Assembly: GCA_016930815.1 (NCBI GenBank)
Contig: JAFGFZ010000049.1
Location: 1-41,168 of the forward strand
DNA length: 41,168 bases
Direction of reading: 5' to 3'
DNA from: Pirellulales bacterium
GTDB taxonomy: Bacteria; Planctomycetota; Planctomycetia; Pirellulales; Lacipirellulaceae
The notes below the pieces were generated by a model. The model was given only the letters and a program-made list of their open reading frames with translations, did not search any database and had not been told where the DNA came from. Shown piece after piece: positions 1 to 7,621 of the stretch; position 1 is the first letter of the stretch, and every line of letters starts with the position of its first letter. The position numbers and the translations under genes were made by a program.

Positions 1-9
1 ATTATTCAT

Positions 10-1086
10 GTGAATGAAGAACTGGCTCAAGATCTTGATGAGTTGAAAGTACCCTCCAACATATCTTTGAGAGGAAGGGCTTATCGGATCGAAGACGCCA
101 TTGCGCAGATGAATGCGCAGGATCGTTCCCTGCGTGGTCGCGCGATTGAGATACTGGGTGAGGCGGGCGACTCGTCGGCAATCGTGACCGAAGCGCTGCA
201 TCAAGCTGCTGCCGATGGTGATGAATACATCCAGAATGCGGCTCAACGCGCCCTGAAACAAATCGAGCAGGCCGAGGATCCTCTAATCAAAAAGCTAGGG
301 GAGCAGGTTGATGCGTTTTTGGACAACCATCCACAGCGACTCCGGATTCCCTCGCCGCAGGAGTTGCTCGATCGACTACGCGAAATCGATGATCAATATG
401 CCAAGGGATTCACCGCCAAGGGAACTCTGGTTCAGCCGACTCTTTCCGATCCTGATCACCTGATTGCATGGACCGTCACGATGGGAAACGATCGGATAAT
501 CATCCAAAAGCAGGCAGTTGAGGATACCGATCACCCGCCCGCAGCAGGTCGACTCGAAGACACAATCTATATTGGTCCCGATCAAATGGCCATGATTCAC
601 AGGGAACGGATTTGGGTGGATGGAAAGTTGATCGACACAAAGCCGCATGCCACGTTGGAACCCGTTGGATCAACCTACGATCTCCTCATGGGTCGCATCG
701 TATGGCCGATTGGTCGATGTTTCAGCCGCCGTATCGATCGGATCACTCAGGTCACAGCCGATGCGGGCGGCATGCTAAAAGTCACGGCTGAAAGCGACGA
801 AGGAAATCTCAAGATGCGATGGGAAATGCGGATCGATCCAAGTGCAGATTGTCTCGTGCGCTCGGCAAAAGCCTTCTGCCATGGCCAGTCGGATCCGTCG
901 TACATCGTTGACAATGCCGGCCTGTTCGGTTCCGCCAATCGGTGCATCGCGCATACGGCTCGATGGGCTGAAGGCGTGTATGCCCGGCCCATCTCGATCT
1001 CGGTGACCTCGGTCTCCGACAAACGGGATGACGCACTGATCCAGCGCACCGAAGATTGGCTCAAAAACCGACCGGATCAGGAATAG
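10..1086 (+). CDS. Hypothetical protein with HEAT-like N-terminal repeats (5' end may lie outside the window)
   Basis: I do not recognise a named family. The first ~90 residues look like HEAT-type helical repeats (RAIEILGEAGDSSAIVTEAL, then QNAAQRALKQI), which usually serve as protein-protein scaffolds. Residues ~95-358 are a mixed alpha/beta region with no motif I can name. No signal peptide or membrane segment is visible, so it is probably cytoplasmic. The first in-frame start here is GTG at position 10, but the frame stays open to base 1 (I-I-H upstream of the GTG), so the real start may be upstream and the entry may be 5'-partial. The stop is TAG at 1084-1086. A palindrome-rich gene-free stretch follows. 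The coding call is good because the frame is long and the composition is protein-like; the function is unknown. Confidence 0.75.
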   Translation: MNEELAQDLDELKVPSNISLRGRAYRIEDAIAQMNAQDRSLRGRAIEILGEAGDSSAIVTEALHQAAADGDEYIQNAAQRALKQIEQAEDPLIKKLGEQVDAFLDNHPQRLRIPSPQELLDRLREIDDQYAKGFTAKGTLVQPTLSDPDHLIAWTVTMGNDRIIIQKQAVEDTDHPPAAGRLEDTIYIGPDQMAMIHRERIWVDGKLIDTKPHATLEPVGSTYDLLMGRIVWPIGRCFSRRIDRITQVTADAGGMLKVTAESDEGNLKMRWEMRIDPSADCLVRSAKAFCHGQSDPSYIVDNAGLFGSANRCIAHTARWAEGVYARPISISVTSVSDKRDDALIQRTEDWLKNRPDQE

Positions 1087-1163
1087 GCTTTCTCTGGAAC
1101 CTAAAGATGCCCTCACCCTCCGCCCTCTCCCGCAGGCCATTGGTATCTACACAAATAACTTTA

Positions 1164-1200
1164 CCCTCCCTTTGGGAGGGTCGAGCGTAGCGAGGGGAGG
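1164..1200. repeat. Extragenic palindrome, CCCTCCC-TTT-GGGAGGG plus purine-rich arm
   Basis: A perfect 7-bp stem (1164-1170 with 1174-1180) has a TTT loop. It is followed by the phrase TCGAGCGTAGCGAGGGGAGG, which again resembles the stem arm. It lies ~80 bases after the upstream stop codon, so it could act as a weak terminator, but no T-run follows. It resembles dispersed extragenic palindromes; copy number cannot be judged from this window. Confidence 0.45.
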
Positions 1201-1450
1201 GCAACAAGAAACGATGAGAAAACCGTGAAAAAACAACAACAGAAAGCCTCATTAAACACCTTGGCTTGAAATACGAATTTTTTACAAACGGCAGGAAACC
1301 GGGTCAGGCGGGTACGCGAGAATACCCTCTCCCCCAGAGATCGTGCAGTTTTAAACGTGTTGTCGTATTTAAATTAGCGACATCACTTCCCCACTTCACG
1401 GAGTTGTAGTCCACACGTTTGCCATGGTTGAAGAGCCTACCGTAGGATTG

Positions 1451-1586
1451 TGTCCCGGAGGGACATCCGAAAATAGCCCAGCGATTCATCGCTGGGTACA
1501 TGGTTAAAACGAAAACGGAGTCCCGTAGGGACGAATGCATTTGTGTTGGATTCGCTAAAAATAAGGATCAGTCGTCCCTCCGGGAC
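1451..1586. repeat. Cluster of four hairpins, possible miniature mobile or REP-like element
   Basis: Four perfect hairpins sit in 136 bases: TGTCCC-GGA-GGGACA (1451-1465), CCCAGCGA-TTCA-TCGCTGGG (1477-1496), GTCCC-GTA-GGGAC (1520-1532) and GTCCC-TCC-GGGAC (1574-1586). The GTCCC/GGGAC arm recurs in three of the four, so the cluster is internally repetitive and looks like a composite palindromic element. No transposase is near. It could be a non-autonomous element, an RNA-level structure, or a REP-like unit. Confidence 0.5.
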
Positions 1587-1750
1587 TCATTTTCTAGTAG
1601 AAAAGCTGGAATGCAGGGCGTGGATTCGCCGGTTAATTGCTTTCATTTTCCGTCGGAACATTGTATGCTCGTAGGTCGTGTGGCGGATTTTTTTGACTGG
1701 CAAGCAACATCTCTTGCGCCCCGGCATGACTTCCCTAGCAAAGGAACGAA

Positions 1751-2428
1751 ATGATGAATCGAACAAAACGATGCATGGTGTTATTATCCTGCCTATTGGC
1801 AATCATCTTGATGATCGCCAGTCAGGCTCAGGCGCAACAACGGCGCGTGTCTTGGAGATTCTATGATAACAATTACGCGGTCGGGATCGGTCTGCTGCAG
1901 GTCGAGAAAGTGCAGGTAGAGTTGAAGCTCACTGACGACCAGATCCAGAAAGCAACAGAGATCAGCGAGAAGCTTTCGGAAGAGATGCGCGAATTGTATA
2001 TGAGCGTGCCGCGAGAACAGTGGCGTGAACGCGGTGACGACTTGCGCAAGAAAGTCAACGAAATTGCCAAGACAGCCGCTATGAAGATGGCCGAGTCGAT
2101 GGACGAGGCTCAAAAGAATCGCTGGCTCGAAGTGGCCCTGCAGGCACGCGGCCCCGCGGCACTGCCGGACGACTATCTGGTCCAACACCTAAAACTCGAT
2201 GACGCCCAGGTTAAGAAACTCAATGACCTCAACGTTGCACAGCGGGAAAAAATGTTCGAGATGTTTCGCCAGGCACGGGATCAGGGACTATCCCGAGAGG
2301 AAAACGCAAAGAAATTTACCACGCTTGTCGAAGAAATGAACCAACAGCGATTGGATGTCCTGAGCGATGACCAGAAAGCGGCCTTCCAAAAAATGCAAGG
2401 CGGAAAATTCGAGTTTCCCGAGGATTGA
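1751..2428 (+). CDS. Exported Spy/CpxP-like (LTXXQ-motif) protein
   Basis: This is a 225-residue, highly charged, helix-rich protein. Residues ~8-28 form a hydrophobic signal peptide ending near SQAQAQ, so it should be exported to the periplasm. The mature part carries the L-x-D-D/x-x-Q type motif three times (LTDDQ ~60-64, LDDAQ ~149-153, LSDDQ ~204-208), as in the Spy/CpxP/LTXXQ family of periplasmic chaperone or stress proteins. An AAGGA Shine-Dalgarno at 1741-1745 precedes tandem ATGs at 1751 and 1754. It stands alone on the plus strand and converges with the arabinofuranosidase operon, with only 30 bases between the stops. The family assignment rests on the motif and helical character. 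A role in envelope stress is inferred from the family and is not shown here. Confidence 0.75.
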   Translation: MMNRTKRCMVLLSCLLAIILMIASQAQAQQRRVSWRFYDNNYAVGIGLLQVEKVQVELKLTDDQIQKATEISEKLSEEMRELYMSVPREQWRERGDDLRKKVNEIAKTAAMKMAESMDEAQKNRWLEVALQARGPAALPDDYLVQHLKLDDAQVKKLNDLNVAQREKMFEMFRQARDQGLSREENAKKFTTLVEEMNQQRLDVLSDDQKAAFQKMQGGKFEFPED

Positions 2429-2458
2429 TCTTCGGCAGATCTTGACAAGAGTTTGTCC

Positions 2459-4906
2459 TCATTCAATGACAACCTCCTGGATGCCGGCCGACCAGTTCTC
2501 TTGCAGGACGATTTCGATCTTCAATGCCTTGGTGGACACCGGATCGAAATCGACTGAATTGAACGTATCCTTTTGTACAGGATACGGCCCACGGTTTGTG
2601 ACGGGCTGAAACTGGCCCTCGGCATCTTGGTAAAGAGCGCGCCATGATTTCGGCAGGTGGCATTCTCCACGGCCGGTATCGTCGAACCAATAGACCTTCA
2701 GGCGAGACAGTTCCTGGACCTGGTCCCATTCGAACTGGACCCACTCCGTGGTGCCCTTATGGGGCCAGAAATCGAGCTGCAGACTCGAGGAATCGGCTGA
2801 ACTGGCTGGTACGTTCTGGTCCTTGATCGCGTCGAGTGAGGCATGAACGAACGATGCCGTGGTTTTGCTGAGATAGGCTCGGGTGCCGGCCGGCTTGGGG
2901 CGGGCCGCTTCGAGAACTCGGGCGGGCCAGACCGTCATCGGGGCCCGGCCGCGATGGGCCCACGCGTAATAAGGGATTGCCACGAAAGGCCGCTTCCCGT
3001 CCGGCACGATGTGGCCGTCCAGGGTTCGCCTGGCCGTCTCCGCCTGGCCATGGATCGTCATGACGCCACCCAGCAAATCGGGCCGGAACTGTGCGGCCAG
3101 TTCCGCATCATCGGGTATCACCAGGTCGAAGATTCTCCCGTCGTTGTCCGGGCCTTCCAGGCAATAAACGACTGGCCCGCGTTGCAGCGCGACCTTGCCG
3201 CGGTTGCTCGTGACCTTGGCGTGTGAAGTCACGCGCCGGACGGGCATCGGAAGGTCCAATTCGATTGTGTCGCCTTCCCTCCACGTGCGATTCAGCCGCG
3301 CGTAGCCGCGTGAGATCTCCAATGCAACTTGCGTGCCGTTGATTTTCAGCGACACGTCACCAGGATTCTGGTCGACGAATGAATAGAGATCGCTCGGGAC
3401 CGGTTGGTTGCCTGCCCAACCGGGGATCCGGACATAGACGGCGAACGTTTCTTCCTTTTCCGGTTCGACGGCGATCTTCACCTGGCCGGACCATGGATAG
3501 CGGGTCTCCTGCACGAGCCGCACGTGGTTCTCTTGGGTATCGATGGTCACGTTGCCACCAAGATAGAGATTCACCCAGACATCTCGGCCCTTCGATGCAT
3601 AGGCAAAACCGGGAATCGATGGGATGAATCTTGCGACGTTCGAGGGGCAGCAGGCGCAGCCGAACCAGGGGCTCCGGGCGTGCTGGCCATTCGATTCGAG
3701 CACGTTGGGATAGAAGAAGAGGTCCCCCTCCATGGAAATCCCGGAAAGGGCCGCGTTGACCATGGTTTTCTCAAGCACGTCGATATATTTCGCATCGCCG
3801 TGCATCAGGAACATGCGATGATTCCAGAGGACATTGGCAATCGACGCGCAGGTTTCGCAATACGCGGACATATTTGGCAGCTCGTAGGGCCCGCCGAAAC
3901 CTTCATGACCTCCCTCCGCGCCGATCCCGCCGGTGATGTAGAGTTTCGTCGAGGCTACATCGTTCCAGATCGTGTTGATGGCGTTGATATAGTCCGCGTT
4001 TCCGGTCAGCGCGGCGACGTCCGCCATACCCGTGTATTGGTAGACCGCTCGAACGCTATGTCCGACGGCCTCTTTCTGATCGACCACGGGGACATGATCC
4101 TGGGAATAGATACCGTACAGGCCGCCCTTTCCGTCGGGGCCGCGGTGGCCTGGATGACCTCTCTGATCGAGAAAGAACTTGGCCTGGCTCAGATACTTCG
4201 CGTCACCGGTGACGCGGAACAGCTTGCAAAGTCCGATTTCGATTTCCTGATGGCCTGGCGGATCCGTGCGATTGCCGGCGTTGAAGACCTGGCAGATCAG
4301 GTCGGCATTTTTTTTGGCAACGTTGAGGAACGTCTCGTCTCCGGTGACTTCGTAATGTGCCACGGCCGCCTCAATCATGTGGCCGGCGCAATACTGTTCA
4401 TGGATCGATGCAACGTTCGTCCACCGTTTCTCCGGCTGGGGCTGCGGTACGGAATAAAACGTGAACAGGTAGCCGTCTTCCCACTGGGCCGCAGCAATGA
4501 TTCGGATCAGCTGGTCCAAGTAGAGCCGCATGAGCCGGTCGGGGTGCACCTGGAGCGAGTAGGCGGCCCCTTCCATGACCTTGTAGACGTCGGAATCGTT
4601 GAAGTAGATGCCTTCGTGCTTTCCATCGAGCAGGCCGGCCGCTTTCTCGAAATTGCTGATCCGATCCGTCGCCTCGCACTGTTCGAAGGCATAGGGAATC
4701 GTCACCGTGCGGTTCGTCTCCAGCCGGGGCGTCCAGAAGCCGTCGTCCACATGGACCTTACTAAAGGGGACTGGCTGGATGCTGTAATCGCGGGGCCCTT
4801 CCTCTGCGAGCGCTACCGCCGCGATGACTTGGCAAATCAGGACGATTCGGCAAAAGGCCGAAACGCCACAGCATGGACGGTCTGTTGGCACGAATTGCAT
4901 GGTCAT
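2459..4906 (-). CDS. GH127-type beta-L-arabinofuranosidase with C-terminal accessory region
   Basis: The protein has the DUF1680/GH127 fold signature and should release L-arabinofuranose from arabinosides in the periplasm or at the surface. A hydrophobic segment at ~18-34 ending near ALAEE looks like a signal peptide. The active-site set of the family is visible: E335 in GGHEGF fits the acid/base, E351 and C353 in YCETC and C419/C420 in CACCPSN fit the zinc-bound cysteine nucleophile site. At 815 residues it is longer than the ~650-residue core. The last ~130 residues look like a beta-sandwich (discoidin/F5-8-like), possibly a sugar-binding module. ATG at 4906 overlaps the upstream gene's TGA in an ATGA, so the two are probably translationally coupled. 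M3 at 4900 is an alternative start. The exact linkage specificity cannot be read from the sequence. Confidence 0.88.
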   Translation of the reverse strand: MTMQFVPTDRPCCGVSAFCRIVLICQVIAAVALAEEGPRDYSIQPVPFSKVHVDDGFWTPRLETNRTVTIPYAFEQCEATDRISNFEKAAGLLDGKHEGIYFNDSDVYKVMEGAAYSLQVHPDRLMRLYLDQLIRIIAAAQWEDGYLFTFYSVPQPQPEKRWTNVASIHEQYCAGHMIEAAVAHYEVTGDETFLNVAKKNADLICQVFNAGNRTDPPGHQEIEIGLCKLFRVTGDAKYLSQAKFFLDQRGHPGHRGPDGKGGLYGIYSQDHVPVVDQKEAVGHSVRAVYQYTGMADVAALTGNADYINAINTIWNDVASTKLYITGGIGAEGGHEGFGGPYELPNMSAYCETCASIANVLWNHRMFLMHGDAKYIDVLEKTMVNAALSGISMEGDLFFYPNVLESNGQHARSPWFGCACCPSNVARFIPSIPGFAYASKGRDVWVNLYLGGNVTIDTQENHVRLVQETRYPWSGQVKIAVEPEKEETFAVYVRIPGWAGNQPVPSDLYSFVDQNPGDVSLKINGTQVALEISRGYARLNRTWREGDTIELDLPMPVRRVTSHAKVTSNRGKVALQRGPVVYCLEGPDNDGRIFDLVIPDDAELAAQFRPDLLGGVMTIHGQAETARRTLDGHIVPDGKRPFVAIPYYAWAHRGRAPMTVWPARVLEAARPKPAGTRAYLSKTTASFVHASLDAIKDQNVPASSADSSSLQLDFWPHKGTTEWVQFEWDQVQELSRLKVYWFDDTGRGECHLPKSWRALYQDAEGQFQPVTNRGPYPVQKDTFNSVDFDPVSTKALKIEIVLQENWSAGIQEVVIE

Positions 4907-7266
4907 TTGCTCCTCATGGTCCGAAGGCCGAATACACCACCGGCCCAGTTACCGGAATGGGCCTGGAACTTGATGGTGATGCTTTGCTTCCCCTTGGTCA
5001 TATTTTCCGGTAATGGGGTGATTTCATCATAGAATGTATCGGGATGCTTTCTCTGGAGGCGTTGCGAGATAAGTCGTTCGCCGTCGACCAGGACGTCGAA
5101 CGTACGGTTGCCGCTGTCGCTGCCCCAGTAAGTGACCCAGAGCTCCTGGGGCTGGCCGGGCAGGATCTTGAGCCGGTAGGAGAACCAGCCGTCCTGGGCA
5201 TGGCGGTACTTGCGGCCGCCAAAATCGCCCGAAGATGTCCTCTCGCCCTGCAGCCCGTGGTCCGTTTCGCTCTGCTGCTCGCCGGGGCTTACCATGTCGA
5301 CAGTGCGTTCGGCAATCTCCGTCTGCCGAACTTGCTCCGCGCGGTATTCTTCCTCCTTTGCCTGCCATTGATGGCTAGAGAACCGATCCCAATAGACGAC
5401 ATAAGGCCGCTCGCCGTGCATCTGGTAAAATGGTTCCAACCTGACGCGGACCGGCCCGGTACTGCCGGGAATCCGAAAGAGGCCAGGCTCGCTCAAGAAG
5501 ACGTTGGACCGATCGCCGGCCGGTGCCAGCGCCGCAACCGCCTCCTCGTGCGATGCGACCACCGCCGGGAACGGTTTCGTCCGATCCACCTCGGCGCAAA
5601 GCACGAGCGGGCCGTTCAGGAAGGCAAAACGATCCGGATTGTCCCGGAATCCCTCGGTAGAAAGGCGCATCGGTAGTTTCACCTCGACACGGTCATTGTT
5701 CTCCCACTGGCGGCGCAGTGTCACGTAACTCCCCGGCCGGCTTTCAGTATCTTGCCGGACACCGTTGACTGTCATTTCGATACCCGAGGCGGCCCATGCG
5801 GGATGGCGTATCTTCAATGTGCCCTCTTTCGGTTCCTTACATGTCAATATCAATCGTGTTGTATCTTCTTCCGGAAACCGCGTTTCCTGACGCACGATCA
5901 TATCCGTTTCCGGGATCCGTAGTTCGGAAGCGATGTACAGGTTCACAATCAGCGTCTCTTTCCCATCGTGGAAGTAGATACTGTCCCCGTATTTTGCATG
6001 GTTTTCGATGCCTGTGCCAGTGCAGCACCAGAAGGAATCCAGGGGCGAGGAATAGCCGTAACCGTCGCCTTGCTTGGCCGATCCGGATCGTAAGGGCACA
6101 TAGTAGCACATCATGCCCGTCTCGGGATGCTGCGATGCCAGGATATGATTGTACAGAGCCCGCTCGTAATAGTCGGCGTACTTGGCATCCGGCTCCCAGC
6201 AGAACAGGTGCCGCGTGAGCTTGAGCATGTTGTAGGTATTGCATGTCTCGGTGGTCGCCGGCCCGAGTGCCTCGCTGAGTTTTTCCTTGGGCGAGAAGTG
6301 TTCGCCATTACTGTGTCCGCCAATGACATAGGACCGCTCATGGACAACCGTTTCCCAAAAAAACTCGGCGGCGGTTTTCAGCCGCGGGTCGGCCGTCAGT
6401 TCGTACTGCTTGGCGGCGCCGATGAACTTAGGAATCTGCGTATTGGCGTGCAAGCCGGTGAGCTTATCCTGCCGCTGTTGCGCTGGGCCAATGACAGCCA
6501 TATGGTTGAAACGTTGTGCGATCTTTAGATACTTCTCTTCGCCGGTCAGGCCATACAGATTAGCCAGCACCTCGTTCATGCCGCCATGTTCGATATCAAG
6601 CATCCGCTGCATCCGCTCGTCGCTGAGCCGATCGTTCCGGGCAATAGCCCAATCGGCAAACTTCTTGCATACAGCGAGGGCTTGTGCGTTGTCGCAGTAG
6701 ACGTACATATCCAAGAGACCAGCGTAAATCTTGTGCAACGTGTAGTAGGGCGCCCAGACACGCTGGCCGCTTTCAACGCGGTCGAAGAATTCTTCCGGAT
6801 AGGCGCTGAGATAGCCGTTGGGAAATTTCGCCTGGCATTCGGCAAGCCCATCAACCACCGCGTCCGCTTTGGCTTTCAATGCGGGATCTTTTGTGCTGGC
6901 GACCATCATCGCGCAGGCGGTGAGGTAGTGGCCGGTGAAATGGCCTCGCAATTCGCAGTCGGGCTTCTCCCAACCGCCCAGCGGCTCCGCCGACGAAGAC
7001 AGGCCCGCGTTGATCCGGAACGTGTGCAGCAGCCGGTCAGTATCCAGGCTCAAAAGGTACTGACGGTCCAGCTCTTGAGCATGCTTGAACGGCCCGTCCA
7101 ACAGCCGTACGTCTGGCAAGTCAAAGCTATAGACACGGAGCGGAACCCGATTGGCCGCCTTCATCTTCGTGTTGTCGTATGTCAATGGATCCGCGGCAAA
7201 CGCCGTCAGCGATACCACGGCCACCAGTGCCAACGAGAAGGTAACAAGCTTCCTTTGAGCGCGCAT
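4903..7266 (-). CDS. GH146-type (DUF1680) beta-L-arabinofuranosidase
   Basis: This is a secreted glycoside hydrolase of the DUF1680 superfamily. Residues 1-25 (ending TAFAA) form a clear signal peptide. The opening, with LPDVRLLDGPF then GHFTGHYL, is typical of GH146 enzymes such as those acting on arabinan and rhamnogalacturonan side chains. E322 in SNGEHF fits the acid/base; E340/C342 in TTETCNTY and C414/C415 in FWCCTG fit the zinc-cysteine nucleophile site shared with GH127. The C-terminal ~200 residues look like an accessory beta domain. GAGGAG lies four bases before the ATG. It is the first gene of a two-gene operon with the downstream GH127 enzyme (4-base overlap), so the two probably act together on arabinose-containing glycans. 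GH146 over GH127 is a judgement from sequence pattern. Confidence 0.87.
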   Translation of the reverse strand: MRAQRKLVTFSLALVAVVSLTAFAADPLTYDNTKMKAANRVPLRVYSFDLPDVRLLDGPFKHAQELDRQYLLSLDTDRLLHTFRINAGLSSSAEPLGGWEKPDCELRGHFTGHYLTACAMMVASTKDPALKAKADAVVDGLAECQAKFPNGYLSAYPEEFFDRVESGQRVWAPYYTLHKIYAGLLDMYVYCDNAQALAVCKKFADWAIARNDRLSDERMQRMLDIEHGGMNEVLANLYGLTGEEKYLKIAQRFNHMAVIGPAQQRQDKLTGLHANTQIPKFIGAAKQYELTADPRLKTAAEFFWETVVHERSYVIGGHSNGEHFSPKEKLSEALGPATTETCNTYNMLKLTRHLFCWEPDAKYADYYERALYNHILASQHPETGMMCYYVPLRSGSAKQGDGYGYSSPLDSFWCCTGTGIENHAKYGDSIYFHDGKETLIVNLYIASELRIPETDMIVRQETRFPEEDTTRLILTCKEPKEGTLKIRHPAWAASGIEMTVNGVRQDTESRPGSYVTLRRQWENNDRVEVKLPMRLSTEGFRDNPDRFAFLNGPLVLCAEVDRTKPFPAVVASHEEAVAALAPAGDRSNVFLSEPGLFRIPGSTGPVRVRLEPFYQMHGERPYVVYWDRFSSHQWQAKEEEYRAEQVRQTEIAERTVDMVSPGEQQSETDHGLQGERTSSGDFGGRKYRHAQDGWFSYRLKILPGQPQELWVTYWGSDSGNRTFDVLVDGERLISQRLQRKHPDTFYDEITPLPENMTKGKQSITIKFQAHSGNWAGGVFGLRTMRSK

Positions 7267-7380
7267 GGTTCTCCTCGTAAAAAAGAGACGGGAAAATAAG
7301 TCTAAGTAACACGACAGTCGATTGTAGCGACCACCCTGGCCCCCACACGATAACCTCCATGAGAAATAATTATAACAAGA

Positions 7381-7418
7381 GGCAACAGAGAAAACGCAGC
7401 CTTGTTTTCTCTGTTGCC
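7381..7418 (-). terminator. Perfect 15-bp hairpin, putative terminator of the PEP-CTERM locus
   Basis: The arms 7381-7395 and 7404-7418 are perfectly complementary (GGCAACAGAGAAAAC with its reverse complement), with an 8-base loop. It begins 32 bases after the stop of the 56-aa gene on the minus strand and precedes the GH146 leader. The T-tract is poor on the minus strand and better on the plus strand (TTTTC), so strand use is uncertain. A related CAACAGAGA phrase recurs near 24258-24279. Confidence 0.55.
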
Positions 7419-7450
7419 TTTTCTGGTCATATATTCTTTTCCCATCCAGC

Positions 7451-7621
7451 TCAGTCGCCAGGCTTCCGAATGGAGTTAAACCAAGCCCACAGACCTATAA
7501 TCGCAACGCCTCCACCGGCAAGTTGCAGGAAAAGTTGAGTGTCGTTGTGTGGGACGAGTGATCCGACCGCCAATACAATGGCTCCCGACAGAACAATGAT
7601 AGAGCAGCTAATACTTGTCAT
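7451..7621 (-). CDS. Small 56-residue membrane protein
   Basis: The frame encodes 56 residues starting MTSISCSIIVLSGAIVL. It has two hydrophobic stretches (about 4-23 and 29-48) separated by a short polar segment with VPHNDTQ, and ends in a basic/charged tail FNSIRKPGD. ATG at 7621-7619 overlaps the last 14 bases of the upstream PEP-CTERM ORF. A GGAAG Shine-Dalgarno lies seven bases upstream, inside that ORF, which supports translation as the last cistron. The stop TGA at 7453-7451 is followed by the 15-bp hairpin. No family is recognised. A two-helix hairpin membrane protein is the simplest reading, but a chance ORF remains possible. Confidence 0.5.
   Translation of the reverse strand: MTSISCSIIVLSGAIVLAVGSLVPHNDTQLFLQLAGGGVAIIGLWAWFNSIRKPGD

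Larger units (their letters stand above)
1087..1750. other. Gene-free stretch rich in small palindromes
   Basis: No credible gene is seen in these ~660 bases. They hold at least five short perfect hairpins, listed separately, plus low-complexity phrases such as a G/C-rich block around 1160-1210. Short ORFs on both strands here are poor in coding character. The composition suggests decayed intergenic DNA carrying dispersed extragenic palindromes. Confidence 0.6.

Noticed and set aside
3404-5032. A 542-codon plus-strand frame
   Set aside because: It is antisense to the 3' end of the GH146 gene and to most of the GH127 gene. Those have clear catalytic motifs, and the antisense translation has no family character.
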